A stretch of 19,352 nt of DNA from an uncultured Clostridium sp. (GCA_900557045.1 USQY01000032.1:1-19352); one strand, 5' to 3'. Positions 1-8,440 are shown, counted from the first letter of the stretch. The notes: a model not told the origin generated them from the letters alone. Numbers and translations are program-made.

Positions 1-1
1 T

Positions 2-175
2 AGAAACTTATTTTCTGGCTTATGGAAAGGTATAGGAATAGGTATAGGTGTAACATTAGTAACTGCAATAATTATAGTAATTTTACAAAAAATAATTAAA
101 TTAAATATACCAGTAATTAGTGAATATATAACTGATATAGTAGAAATTGTCGAAAAAACAAAGTCGATTAGATAA
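2..175 (+). CDS. C-terminal end of a DUF5665-like small membrane protein (5' end outside window)
   Basis: An open frame enters at the left edge and stops at TAA 173-175, giving 57 residues. It has a glycine-rich hydrophobic segment (FSGLWKGIGIGIGVTLV then a run of I/V residues), a short basic stretch, and an amphipathic end with NIPVISEYITDIVEIV. This pattern of FxGLxxGxGxxxG, one membrane helix, then PVIxxYIxxxVEIV resembles the DUF5665 family of small Firmicute membrane proteins, whose function is unknown. The assignment is from memory of the family pattern. The start codon is outside the window. Confidence 0.55.
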   Translation, partial: RNLFSGLWKGIGIGIGVTLVTAIIIVILQKIIKLNIPVISEYITDIVEIVEKTKSIR

Positions 176-203
176 ATAAATTGTATAAATTGTAAAAATA
201 TAC

Positions 204-232
204 TTTAAAAATAAAGATAGATTGTATATAAT
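204..232 (+). promoter_or_regulatory. Predicted sigma-A-type promoter for pgsA
   Basis: TTTAAA (204-209, 4 of 6 to TTGACA), a 17-nt spacer and a perfect TATAAT (227-232) lie just upstream of pgsA. The 5' leader would be only about 20 nt and contains the GGAGGG ribosome binding site at about 250-255. In a region this AT-rich, chance matches are frequent. Confidence 0.45.
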
Positions 233-261
233 AATGTATATCAAAAACGGAGGGAGCACAA

Positions 262-861
262 ATGAATTTACCAAATAAATTAACAATATTTAGAATAATT
301 TTAGTACCAATAATGGTTATAATTCCATTTTTAGGTCTAAATACCATATATACAAATTCTCTTATACCATTAACATGGATTATAGTAGAAGCAATTTTCA
401 TAACTGCTTCTATTACAGATAAATTAGATGGATATATTGCACGTTCAAGAAATCAAATTACAACATTTGGAAAATTTCTAGACCCAATAGCAGATAAAAT
501 TTTAGTATTAGCAGCAATGATAATGTTAGTACAAGATCAAAGACTACCAGCTTGGATTCCAATTATAGTATTATTCAGAGAGTTTATAGTTTCAGGATAC
601 AGATTAGTTGCAGTAGGAGAAAATGGAAATGTAATAGCAGCATCTATATGGGGAAAATTAAAAACAGTAACTCAGATGTTTGCATTAATTTTTGCTTTAA
701 TTGATATGAATCCATATGCAAAATGCTTATCAGGAAAATTAAATGGATTTGCACTAGCAATTAATATTATAGCAACAGTATTAATGACAGTTTCTGTTAT
801 AGCAACTATTTTTTCAGGTTGGGATTATGTAAAAAATGGGAAAGAGTTGTTAAAAAAATAA
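262..861 (+). CDS. pgsA: CDP-diacylglycerol-glycerol-3-phosphate 3-phosphatidyltransferase
   Basis: This 199-residue integral membrane enzyme transfers the phosphatidyl group from CDP-diacylglycerol to glycerol-3-phosphate, the committed step to phosphatidylglycerol and cardiolipin. The CDP-alcohol phosphotransferase signature is complete: D56-G57, A60-R61, G70, D74 and D78 (spacing DGx2ARx8Gx3Dx3D). The N-terminus MNLPNKLTIFRI is typical of PgsA, and hydrophobic helices surround and follow the motif. Length is normal for the family (about 180-200). The start is fixed by GGAGGG about 6 nt before the ATG. It has its own predicted promoter and is separated from both neighbours by short AT-rich gaps, so it may be transcribed alone or with the downstream gene. 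Confidence 0.95.
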   Translation: MNLPNKLTIFRIILVPIMVIIPFLGLNTIYTNSLIPLTWIIVEAIFITASITDKLDGYIARSRNQITTFGKFLDPIADKILVLAAMIMLVQDQRLPAWIPIIVLFREFIVSGYRLVAVGENGNVIAASIWGKLKTVTQMFALIFALIDMNPYAKCLSGKLNGFALAINIIATVLMTVSVIATIFSGWDYVKNGKELLKK

Positions 862-935
862 TAAATATGGCATAATAAATTTATTAATGAAATATAAGTT
901 TATTAATAAAATGCAAGAAAGGAAAGGTTTTTAGT

Positions 936-1613
936 ATGGTAAAGAAAGTTTTAATAATACTAGTAGTGATTTTATTAATTATTGGAGCAGGTGTAGGAGG
1001 ATATTATATTTGCAAAGTTAGTATGGAAAATAACAATTCTGAAAATTCTTTAAATGATAATAAAAATAAAAAAAATAATGAAAATCAGAATAACAAAGAC
1101 AATAATGAAAATAAAAACAACAATACGAATAAAGGTGACAACCAAAACAAAACTAACACGTCTGTAGAAGAAAAATCAAATATAAAAATTAAATTTTCGA
1201 ATGATGAATGTTTAGCAGTAGGTTTTATACCAACTGGAAAAGAAGAGAAAATGTATAAAAAATGTTTCGAAAACCAGCAAAATGAAAATATCGTAAAAGT
1301 AAATAATGGGGATGCATACAAATTTATTGTTATACCAAAAGATGATAAAATAAAAATTAAAGTATGGTCTTGTGAAATAGGTGATGATGGAGAATTATAT
1401 ACTAACAATATAATTTCTGAATACAATAAAGGACCAATATTGCTTTCTACACATGAGTTTGAATACATTCCTAATGTTGCTATAGAATGTACAAATGAGG
1501 AAACTGGTATACAATTTTTATTACCAATTACTTTCAATGGATATGATGGTAAATTAAGTTTATATGGTAATGAAGATAATGTTTTAGATATTTCAATATA
1601 TGAAATGCAATAA
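936..1613 (+). CDS. Membrane-anchored hypothetical protein with Asn/Lys-rich linker
   Basis: I do not recognise this 225-residue protein. Residues 1-4 (MVKK) precede one hydrophobic segment (about 5-28, VLIILVVILLIIGAGVGGYY) that should act as an uncleaved signal anchor; no lipobox is evident. Residues about 30-75 are a low-complexity Asn/Lys/Glu linker. The remainder (about 80-225) looks like a beta-rich extracytoplasmic domain with four cysteines (in ECLAV, KKCFE, WSCEI, IECTN), which might pair as disulfides. Topology would be N-in, C-out. The start is supported by AGAAAGGAAAGG 8-15 nt upstream. The gap to the next gene is 132 nt and contains a weak GTGAAAT/ATTTCAC inverted repeat (about 1616-1651). 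Confidence 0.75.
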   Translation: MVKKVLIILVVILLIIGAGVGGYYICKVSMENNNSENSLNDNKNKKNNENQNNKDNNENKNNNTNKGDNQNKTNTSVEEKSNIKIKFSNDECLAVGFIPTGKEEKMYKKCFENQQNENIVKVNNGDAYKFIVIPKDDKIKIKVWSCEIGDDGELYTNNIISEYNKGPILLSTHEFEYIPNVAIECTNEETGIQFLLPITFNGYDGKLSLYGNEDNVLDISIYEMQ

Positions 1614-1745
1614 AAGTGAAATTATTATATAGTTTATAGCATATTTCACAATAAAAAAGTGTTAAATTGTAATGAGATTATATTATAAAAAATTATAAAT
1701 ACTGTAAAGAATTTAAAAAAAGCAAAAAGAAAGGCTGGAATTAAT

Positions 1746-2231
1746 ATGCAAAAAAAGAGAGAAGGATATATAGGATGGGATTCATATTTTATGGGAATAG
1801 CAATGTTATCAGCCCAAAGAAGTAAAGACCCAAACACACAAGTAGGAGCATGTGTTGTAAGCAAAGATAACAAAATATTATCAGTAGGATATAATGGTGC
1901 ACCAAATGGTTATAATGATGAAAATATGCCATGGGATAGAGAAGGGAATTTTTTAGATACAAAATATGCATATGTTTGCCATGCAGAATTAAATGCTATT
2001 TTAAATAATAAAGGTTCTAATTTAGAAGGTTCACGAATATATGTAGATTTATTTCCTTGCAATGAATGTGCTAAAGCTATTATTCAATGTGGAATAAAAG
2101 AAATAATTTATAAAAGTGATAAATATAATGGAACTGACGCTAATGTTGCCTCTAAAAAAATGCTTGATTATTGCGGTGTCACTTATAGGAAATATGAAGA
2201 ATGCAATAAAACAGTTACATTAGATTTGTAG
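1746..2231 (+). CDS. Deoxycytidylate (dCMP) deaminase, ComEB-type
   Basis: A 161-residue zinc-dependent cytidine-deaminase-fold enzyme that converts dCMP to dUMP, feeding thymidylate synthesis. The zinc and catalytic motifs are intact: H79-A80-E81 (in CHAELNAIL) and P104-C105-x-x-C108. The SKDPNTQVGACVV segment and the Y-N-G-A-P-N-G stretch with MPWDREG are characteristic of dCMP deaminases rather than free cytidine or tRNA deaminases. Length matches the family. A GAAAGG motif precedes the ATG. Stop TAG (2229-2231) is followed at once by family A repeat copy 1, suggesting that this repeat forms the 3' end of the message. Confidence 0.93.
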   Translation: MQKKREGYIGWDSYFMGIAMLSAQRSKDPNTQVGACVVSKDNKILSVGYNGAPNGYNDENMPWDREGNFLDTKYAYVCHAELNAILNNKGSNLEGSRIYVDLFPCNECAKAIIQCGIKEIIYKSDKYNGTDANVASKKMLDYCGVTYRKYEECNKTVTLDL

Positions 2232-2238
2232 GAAAAAA

Positions 2239-2279
2239 GGAAAAGGGGACGTTTTAGTTTTCCTGCTTGATTAACATAG
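2239..2279 (+). repeat. Family A dispersed repeat, copy 1
   Basis: Matches the consensus GGAAAAGGGGACGTTTT, then TTTTCCT, then a TTGnTnaACATA tail. GGAAAA (2239-2244) can pair with TTTTCC (2258-2263) around a GGGGACG-containing loop. It lies eight bases after the dCMP deaminase stop codon. Architecture (short conserved G-rich word plus small hairpin, dispersed between genes) recalls REP sequences, but no RAYT transposase is in this window. Confidence 0.8.
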
Positions 2280-2380
2280 TGTTACTAATTTATAGTCTTA
2301 TATTTAAAATTGTATAAAGTATGTGTAATTTACTTATGATAACATACAAACAAAGACCAAAATGAAGGAGACAAAATATA

Positions 2381-4377
2381 ATGGATAAACAAAAGGCAAA
2401 GCAAAGAATTGCTGAATTAAGACAACAAGTAGAATATCATGCAAAAAGATATTATGATGATGATAGCCCTGAAATTTCAGATTTTGAGTATGATATGTTA
2501 ATGAATGAACTTAAAAATTTAGAAAAAGAATTTCCTGATTTAATAACAGAAGATTCAATGACACAAAAAGTGGGTGGACATGTTAAAGAAGGCTTTTTAC
2601 AAGTAACACATGAAGTTCCACTTCAAAGTTTACAAGACGTATTTTCAATAGAAGAATTAGAAGAATTTGATAAAAGAGTAAAAAAACAATTACAAGATAA
2701 TGAAAAATTAAATTATGTAGTAGAAACTAAAATAGATGGATTATCAGTTGCATTAGAATATAAAAATGGTGAATTTGTAAGAGGAGCGACTAGAGGAAAT
2801 GGATTAATACGGAGAAGATGTAACTGAGAACCTAAAAACAATTAAAAATATTCCAAAAAAATTAAAACAAAATATAAATATAATAGTAAGAGGAGAAGTA
2901 TTTATAGGTTCACAGGAATTTGAAAAAATGAATGAAGAAAGAGAAATACTTGGAGAATCATTATTTGCAAATGCAAGAAATGCAGCAGCTCGGTTCACTT
3001 CGTCAGTTAAATTCTAAAATAACAGCTACAAGACCATTAGATATTTTTATTTTTAATGTTCAAAAATTAGAAAACAATAAATTTAATTCTCATAATGAAC
3101 AATTAAATTATTTAAAAAGCCTAGGATTTAATGTAAATCCAGTTCACGAATATTGCGAAAATATTGAAGATGCAATAAAAGCAGTAAATAAAATAGGAGA
3201 AAACCGTGATAAATTATCTTTTGGTATTGATGGTGCAGTTATTAAAGTTGATGAATTAGATTTAAGAGAAAAATTAGGAACAACAGCTAAAACTCCAAGA
3301 TGGGCTATTGCGTATAAATATCCACCTGAGCAAAAACAAACTATATTAAAAGATATAATATGTCAAGTAGGAAGAACCGGAGCAATAACACCAATGGCAA
3401 TACTAGAACCAGTTAGAGTTGCAGGCTCAACAATTTCTAAAACAACATTACATAACGAAGATTTCATAAAAGAAAAAGAATTGAAAATTGGTGATACAGT
3501 AATAATTCAAAAAGCTGGTGATGTAATTCCAGAAGTTGTGTGTGCAGTTAAAGAAAAAAGAACAGGAAATGAAACAGAATATGAAATGCCAAAAGTGTGC
3601 CCTGTTTGTGGTGCAACAGCAATACGTGAAGAAGGAGAAGCGGTTACTCGTTGTACAGGAATTGAATGCCCAGCAAAGGCATTAAGAAGTATTGTACATT
3701 TTTCTTCAAAAGTAGGAATGGATATTGATGGACTTGGTTATAGTATTATAGAGCAATTAATAGATAAAGAATTAATTAAAAATATTGCAGATATTTATAC
3801 ACTAAAATTAGAAGATATAGCTTCATTAAAAAAGAACGGAAAAAAATTTGCGCAAAATTTGATTGAAGCAATAAATGAAAGTAAAAATAATGACCTATTT
3901 AAATTGATAACAGCATTAGGAATTCGTCATGTAGGTGCAAAACTTGCAAAAACATTAGTTAAAAAATATAAAACAATGGATGATTTAATGAATGCAACAT
4001 TAGAAGAATTAAGCATGCAAGAAGATGTTGGTGAAAAAACTGCTTTAAGTATATATGAATTTTTTAAACAAGAGCAAACAATAGATTTAATAGAAAAATT
4101 AAAACAAGCAGGGGTAAATATGAATGCAATAGAAGAGAATAACACAGATAATAGATTTGAAGGAATGACATTTGTATTAACAGGATCTTTAGAAGAATTT
4201 ACAAGAGATGAGGCTTCTGACTTAATAGAAAAATATGGAGGAAAAACTTCTAGTTCAGTTTCAAAGAAAACTACTTATGTTTTAGCAGGAGAAGATGCTG
4301 GAAGTAAGCTTACAAAAGCGCAAAGCTTAGGTGTTAATGTTATAACTGAGACGGAGTTTAAAAAAATGTTGGAATAG
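2381..4377 (+). CDS. ligA: NAD-dependent DNA ligase LigA, requiring two +1 frameshifts at CGG
   Basis: Replicative ligase that seals nicks using NAD+. The span is 1,997 nt; removing one C at 2810 and one C at 2991 gives 664 residues, the usual LigA length. Adenylation lysine K117 lies in KIDG. Site 1 falls in the conserved GEDVT motif (RGNGLI | GEDVTEN) and site 2 in FANxRNAAAG-SLRQL. After the joins come the OB-fold (QVGRTGAITPMA, AGDVIPEV), a four-Cys zinc finger (CPVC at about 406-409, then RCTGIECPA), helix-hairpin-helix repeats (LGIRHVGAKLA, EDVGEKTA) and a C-terminal BRCT domain (about 590-664). At both sites the zero-frame codon is exactly CGG and the +1 codon is Gly (GGA, GGT). All motifs are intact, so decay is unlikely for an essential gene. 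Start is supported by GAAGGAG. Family A copy 2 follows the stop. Confidence 0.92.
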
Positions 4378-4383
4378 GAAAGA

Positions 4384-4425
4384 GGAAAAGGGGACGTTTT
4401 TCTTTTCCTTCTTGGTAAACATAAA
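4384..4425 (+). repeat. Family A dispersed repeat, copy 2
   Basis: Core GGGGACGTTTTTCTTTTCC with a 7-bp stem GGAAAAG/CTTTTCC and the tail TTGGTAAACATAAA. It begins six bases after the ligA stop TAG. A TTG inside the tail would extend the next gene's frame, but the better start of that gene is the downstream ATG at 4448. Confidence 0.82.
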
Positions 4426-4447
4426 GTTGTTTAAAGGAGAAACAAAA

Positions 4448-4693
4448 ATGGATGGAAAATATACATTTAAGCAGTTTGATAAAAATTTAGATGATGGATA
4501 TCAAATATATTTTACATATGTAAGAAATAGATATTTATTATTTAAAACATCAGAAAATTGCTATACACAAAAATTATTAGAAGAAGATGAAAAAAATCCG
4601 CAACCAAGAATGGCAATTATAACTCACAAAAGAGTTAAAGAAATTTTTCCTTTCATGGAAAATATAGAATACAAGGTGGGAATTAACGAATGA
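4448..4693 (+). CDS. Small hypothetical protein coupled to a PF06541 membrane protein
   Basis: I do not recognise this 81-residue protein. It is soluble, rich in aromatic and charged residues (FKQFDKNLDDGYQIYFTYVRNRYLLF, given here only as an outline: an FTYVRNRYLLF core followed by an acidic EEDEK patch and a KRVKEIF helix), with no signal or membrane segment. The ATG at 4448 is chosen because AAAGGAG lies 7-13 nt upstream; an in-frame TTG at 4412 lies inside a dispersed repeat and has no ribosome binding site. Its TGA overlaps the next gene's ATG (ATGA, 4690-4693), so the two are probably translationally coupled. Confidence 0.72.
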   Translation: MDGKYTFKQFDKNLDDGYQIYFTYVRNRYLLFKTSENCYTQKLLEEDEKNPQPRMAIITHKRVKEIFPFMENIEYKVGINE

Positions 4694-5622
4694 TATATAA
4701 TTTAGAAATTTATTTTATGTTATTTATAATATACTCTTGTTTAGGCTGGGGTATGGAATGCACTTTAGGTGTTATTCAAAAACATAAATTTGTAAATAGA
4801 GGATTTTTAATAGGTCCATATTGCCCAATATACGGTGTTGGTGTAGTAAGTGTTTCATTATTATTAACTAAATTTTCAAATAACATAATATTATTGTTTT
4901 TATTGTCTACAATAATTTGTGGTACATTAGAATATTTTACAAGTTATATTATGGAGAAAATATTTCATGCTAGATGGTGGGATTATAGCAAGAATAAATT
5001 TAATATAAATGGAAGAGTATGTTTACAAACTTTAGTGCCATTTGGAATAATAAGTGTAATAATAATTTCTTTTGTTAATCCATGGATATTAAGTAAACTA
5101 TATGCAATACCACACAATATTTTAAATTATGTAGTAATAGGATTCTTATTAATTTATATTATAGATTTAAGTATATCTTTTAATGTTATTTTAAGATTTA
5201 AAAATTTAAGTAAACAAGAGAAAGATAATACAGAGGAAATTTCTAAAAAGGTAAGAGAAACTGCTGAAGCCGCTATTGAAAGATTAAATTTGGAAAAACA
5301 AAGATTAATGAAACAAATTAATATTAGTAAATTTACTTTAGCAAATAATATAAAATATACTAGAAAAAAATATACAAACAAAATAAAAAATCAACATATT
5401 ACTCTTATTGGAACTTTCAAGTCTCGTATTCAAGATATTGATGATAAAATAAAAGCTTCGGCTAAAGATTTATCAGATAAAATAGCAAGTATTAAAGAAA
5501 ATCAAATTAAATTAAGTAAAGATATAAAAGAAAAATTTATTAAACAATCTAAATTAAATAAAAGATTGATTAGTGCTTTCCCTAATGTTGAGCAAAAGGA
5601 TTATACAAGAAAGAAAAAATAG
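4690..5622 (+). CDS. Putative ABC-transporter-permease-like membrane protein (PF06541) with C-terminal coiled coil
   Basis: A 310-residue protein of the PF06541 family (putative ABC transporter type IV permease, poorly characterised). Family marks seen: CLGWGMEC in the first helix, NRGFLIGPYCPIYGVG, then a helix with GTLEYFTSYIMEK, and RWWDYSKNKFNINGRVCLQ. About five membrane segments occupy residues 1-170. Residues about 175-300 are highly charged, with heptad-like Leu/Ile spacing (EISKKVRETAEAAIERL onward), predicting a long cytoplasmic coiled coil absent from the shorter paralog at 10733. The start overlaps the upstream stop (ATGA). No ATP-binding partner is nearby, so transport function is doubtful. 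Confidence 0.85.
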   Translation: MIYNLEIYFMLFIIYSCLGWGMECTLGVIQKHKFVNRGFLIGPYCPIYGVGVVSVSLLLTKFSNNIILLFLLSTIICGTLEYFTSYIMEKIFHARWWDYSKNKFNINGRVCLQTLVPFGIISVIIISFVNPWILSKLYAIPHNILNYVVIGFLLIYIIDLSISFNVILRFKNLSKQEKDNTEEISKKVRETAEAAIERLNLEKQRLMKQINISKFTLANNIKYTRKKYTNKIKNQHITLIGTFKSRIQDIDDKIKASAKDLSDKIASIKENQIKLSKDIKEKFIKQSKLNKRLISAFPNVEQKDYTRKKK

Positions 5623-5634
5623 AGGTGAAAAAGG

Positions 5635-6162
5635 ATGTATGAAATTGAAGAATTAAAAAATAATTCTACAAATAGGGATTTTTTTGTTGATGCTGTAAAA
5701 GAATCTGGATTGTATTTGGAGTGGGCAAGTTCTGAATTACAAGATGATAAGGATCTTGTTATGCAGGCTGTGAAACAAAATCCAGGTGCTTTAGAATTTG
5801 CAAGTGATAGGTTAAAAGGTGATAGAGATATAGTGTTTGAAGCTGTTTCAACTGTTGGTTGGGTTATGTGTTATGCAAGTGATGAGCTTAGAAATGATAA
5901 GGAAGTTTTGCTTAGGGCTGTAAAAAATGATGGGCAGGCTTTGTATTATGCGTCTAAGGAATTGAGAGATGATAAGGATGTTGTTTTGGAGGCTGTGAAA
6001 AATAAGGGGATTATTGTTAAGTATGCAAGTTTTGGCGTGAGGTCAGATGTGGATGTTGCGGTGGCGGCTTTGGAACAAAATTCTAAGACTGCTTCATATG
6101 TTAAGGGGTGTTTGAATCCGGTTTTGTTGGAGAATGAGGAGGTTAGGAAAATTTTGCAATAG
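5635..6162 (+). CDS. DUF4116 repeat protein
   Basis: A 175-residue soluble protein built from five to six repeats of about 24-25 residues with the pattern LRxDkevVxxAVKxxGxALxYASxE, as in DUF4116 (PF13475). Successive units include ELQDDKDLVMQAVKQNPGAL, RLKGDRDIVFEAV, ELRNDKEVLLRAVKNDGQAL and ELRDDKDVVLEAVKNKG. The function of DUF4116 proteins is not known to me; the repeats probably form a helical solenoid. A GAGGTG motif lies 8 nt before the ATG. Codon choice drifts along the gene: the 5' part uses mainly A-ending codons, the 3' part uses TTG, AAG, GAG, GGG and GTG heavily. A hairpin terminator follows the stop directly. Confidence 0.87.
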   Translation: MYEIEELKNNSTNRDFFVDAVKESGLYLEWASSELQDDKDLVMQAVKQNPGALEFASDRLKGDRDIVFEAVSTVGWVMCYASDELRNDKEVLLRAVKNDGQALYYASKELRDDKDVVLEAVKNKGIIVKYASFGVRSDVDVAVAALEQNSKTASYVKGCLNPVLLENEEVRKILQ

Positions 6163-6163
6163 G

Positions 6164-6213
6164 AAAATTTGCTAGGGGCTGCTGAAGGGATGGGGCTTTT
6201 GGCAAATTTTTTT
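6164..6213 (+). terminator. Hairpin terminator after the DUF4116 gene, between convergent genes
   Basis: AAAATTTGC (6164-6172) pairs perfectly with GCAAATTTT (6202-6210), followed by more T residues (to 6213). The 29-nt loop is G-rich and may fold further. The stem begins two bases after the stop TAG. Because the reverse strand also reads A-tract, stem, stem, it could serve rqcH, which ends at 6235 from the other side. Confidence 0.5.
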
Positions 6214-6234
6214 GTGGTGGCGCCGAGTTATTAG

Positions 6235-8004
6235 TTATTTTGTGGGATGAACGTTAATTGTAGAGTTGTGTGTATATATTACCATTCCAGGTTTGCTGCC
6301 AGAAGGTTTTTTTACATATTGGCCAAGTGTATAGTCAACAGGTACATTAGAGGATTGTCTTGCCTTGCTGTAATAAGCAATAATTTGTGAGCATCTTATG
6401 ATTATATCTATTGATGGTGTTGTATTATTGGTTTGCAAAACTCCATGACTGCTGTGAATGTCTTTTGTATGAAACCAAATGTCATGATTTTTTAAAGTTT
6501 TAGTTGATAGATAATCATTTTGCTTATTGTTTTTTCCTACTAAAAAAGTGTAACCTTCAATTTTATATTCGATAGGTGTGTATTCTTTATCTGCTTTTTT
6601 ATTAGTGTTCTTTATTCTAGAGCTTTTGGCAGAATTTGAATTTTTATAATTACTATTTTTAGATGTGTTGTGTAGGCAATTACTAAATTTTTTACTGAAG
6701 AATAATTCATTTTCTTTTATTTCACTATAAATTTCGTCTATATCTGTAATGTTTTTTGCATTATCTAAGGAATATATTATAGATTCAATATAATTCAATT
6801 CTTCAATTGTTTCTAATTTTTGTTTGTTTACAATTTCAAGTGCGTTTTTTAATTTGTTGTATTTTTTAAAATAATTTTTAGCATTTATTGAAGGTGATAG
6901 GTGTTTGTTAACAGGAATTTTTATAATGTTATTGTTATCATAATAATTTTCTAATTCAATATAGTCTGAAGAGAATTCAGAGAATTTGTACATATTAGCT
7001 GTAATAAGTTCACCATACAATTTAAATGTATCTTTTTCAGTGCATTCTTTTAATTTGGTATTAATATTGTTTAACTTTTTTGTTATTTTTTTTAATGTGG
7101 CATCAACTAATTTTAAAATAGTATTTCTATAAGAATAAAATTCAGATTTTGTTTCTTTTGTATTGTAAAAATCATCTATAAAAAAGTTGATGTATGGAAG
7201 TGATGTATTTTCAACTGAAATAGGTTGTTTAAGAGTTAATGTGTAATCTGAATTATAATTTTTTATATATATTTTTTCATTCATGTTATTAATATTTTTT
7301 AATATTTCAGATAAATAGTTATAGATTTTTTCTAGATTTTCTTGAGTAACATTGTTTTGTATATTAAGTTCTTCTAGAATGTTTTGCATAAATAATTTAC
7401 TTATACCATTAAATGTATTTGATATGCCGGTGTCTAAATTTTCTAAGTTTTTTGTTGCTGTGTAAAATTCGTTGAAATTAGTTATGTTTAGCAAATCTAA
7501 TTTACTAGTTGATGGTAAGTTGTATGGGTGAGCAGGTAAGATATCTCGTAAAGAATTATTAGAAGAGTCTAAGTGTCGTAAACTGTCAATAATTATGTCT
7601 TTTTCATTTACAAGTATAATGTTGCTGTGTTTGCCCATTAATTCAATTATAAGTTTTTTTGTAATTAGGTCATTTAATTCGCTATAACATTCAAGTTCTA
7701 TTATAACGATCCTTTCTAGTCCAGGAGTGTAGATTTTAGAAATCTTGCTACCGATTAGGTGCTTTCTTAAAAGCATGCAAAAGCTAGGGGCATTTATTGG
7801 GTTGGGTTTAGATGTTGTGGTTAGATTTAGTCTGTAATTGTCTGAGCAGATTGAGCAATTTAGAGCGTAGTTTTTTCCGGTGTTATAAATGCCTAAGATA
7901 ATTTCGTTTTTATTTGGTTCAAATACTTTGTTTATTTTTCCGTTTAATATGAATTTGTTTAATTCAGTTACAATAGATTTGGTTACAATTCCGTCAAAAG
8001 CCAT
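6235..8004 (-). CDS. rqcH: RqcH / NFACT family ribosome quality control protein (Rqc2 homolog, FbpA family)
   Basis: A 589-residue NFACT protein. RqcH binds stalled 50S subunits carrying peptidyl-tRNA and recruits tRNA-Ala to add C-terminal alanine tails that mark the nascent chain for degradation. The N-terminus MAFDGIVTKSIVTEL, the GLERIV stretch at the position of the family's acidic-Arg pair, and DSLRHLDSS mark the NFACT-N domain; a coiled-coil region occupies the middle; the NFACT-R (DUF814) domain lies at about 477-589 with DIWFHTKDIHSSHGVL. The open frame extends 52 codons further upstream, but the ATG at 8004 is chosen because AGGAGG lies 10 nt before it and family members start there. 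It is the only minus-strand gene in the window. Codons near its 5' end prefer C at the third position. Confidence 0.93.
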   Translation of the reverse strand: MAFDGIVTKSIVTELNKFILNGKINKVFEPNKNEIILGIYNTGKNYALNCSICSDNYRLNLTTTSKPNPINAPSFCMLLRKHLIGSKISKIYTPGLERIVIIELECYSELNDLITKKLIIELMGKHSNIILVNEKDIIIDSLRHLDSSNNSLRDILPAHPYNLPSTSKLDLLNITNFNEFYTATKNLENLDTGISNTFNGISKLFMQNILEELNIQNNVTQENLEKIYNYLSEILKNINNMNEKIYIKNYNSDYTLTLKQPISVENTSLPYINFFIDDFYNTKETKSEFYSYRNTILKLVDATLKKITKKLNNINTKLKECTEKDTFKLYGELITANMYKFSEFSSDYIELENYYDNNNIIKIPVNKHLSPSINAKNYFKKYNKLKNALEIVNKQKLETIEELNYIESIIYSLDNAKNITDIDEIYSEIKENELFFSKKFSNCLHNTSKNSNYKNSNSAKSSRIKNTNKKADKEYTPIEYKIEGYTFLVGKNNKQNDYLSTKTLKNHDIWFHTKDIHSSHGVLQTNNTTPSIDIIIRCSQIIAYYSKARQSSNVPVDYTLGQYVKKPSGSKPGMVIYTHNSTINVHPTK

Positions 8005-8100
8005 GTGTGGTGTTCCTCCTTTTTGTGGTACACAGATTAAGATGAAATTATGTGGTGTATTGAAGTAAAATGTGGTTCTTAATTGTGTGTGATATTTTTT

Positions 8101-8129
8101 ATTATATAGCAAGGGGGAGATTTTCGCAA
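8101..8129 (-). promoter_or_regulatory. Predicted sigma-A-type promoter for rqcH
   Basis: Read on the minus strand: TTGCGA (8129-8124), a 17-nt spacer and perfect TATAAT (8106-8101). The transcript would carry a leader of about 90 nt before the rqcH ATG at 8004. Spacing is ideal and the -35 matches 4 of 6. Confidence 0.55.
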
Positions 8130-8160
8130 GGTGGGGGATTATATTTTTTTGAGGTTGCAC

Positions 8161-8277
8161 TGAGAGAAAGAATTTGTTACTTTTGAAAAAACAAACTCCT
8201 TCAAATGTGGTGAAGTGTGTGATGGGTTTTATGGACTTGTTATGATAATTATTGGGGTTAGATGTTTTTGGGGTGGC
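8161..8277 (+). repeat. Family B repeat, copy B1 (lacks the right arm)
   Basis: Carries the left arm (GAGAAAGAATTTGTTACTTT and on to AACAAACTCC) and the internal segment in parallel to copy B2, but ends in GGGGTGGCTCC and runs into B2 without the complementary right arm. Several positions that are C in B2 are T here (AACGCG to AATGTG, GTGCGTG to GTGTGTG, TTACGATA to TTATGATA). It is a decayed, partial tandem copy. Confidence 0.8.
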
Positions 8278-8278
8278 T

Positions 8279-8438
8279 CCGAGAGAAAGAAATTTTTACT
8301 TTTGAAAAAACAAACTCCTTCAAACGCGGTGGAGTGCGTGCTGGGTTTGGTGGACTTGTTACGATAATTACTGGGGTTGGATGTTTTGGGGCTCAGGTCG
8401 GAGTTTGTTTTTTCAAAAGTAAAAATTTCTTTCTCCGA
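8279..8438 (+). repeat. Family B palindromic element, copy B2
   Basis: Left arm 8283-8318 and right arm 8400-8435 are perfect 36-bp inverted repeats (GAGAAAGAAATTTTTACT... against its complement), separated by an 81-nt internal part that holds AACGCGGTGGAGTGCGT and GGGGCTCAGGTC. Such a structure could be a MITE-type element or a very stable RNA hairpin. A 64-codon open frame across it has no family resemblance and is not considered a gene. Confidence 0.85.
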
Positions 8439-8440
8439 GT

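Noticed and set aside
1085..1537. Minus-strand open frame opposite the Asn/Lys-rich protein
   Set aside because: It is a reverse reading of low-complexity coding sequence without a start signal.
2988..2992. A 4-nt insertion (CTCG) in ligA
   Set aside because: The conserved motif has three Ala before Gly (NAAAG), so only one extra base, the C of CGG, is needed.
2932..4377. A separate ligA-like gene starting at 2932 with a non-conserved N-terminus
   Set aside because: The first 20 residues are an out-of-frame reading of the true ligA; LigA homology joins exactly at the CGG of 2991.
4412..4447. An upstream TTG start for the small gene at 4448
   Set aside because: The extension is encoded by the tail of a dispersed repeat and has no ribosome binding site, while the ATG at 4448 has AAAGGAG.
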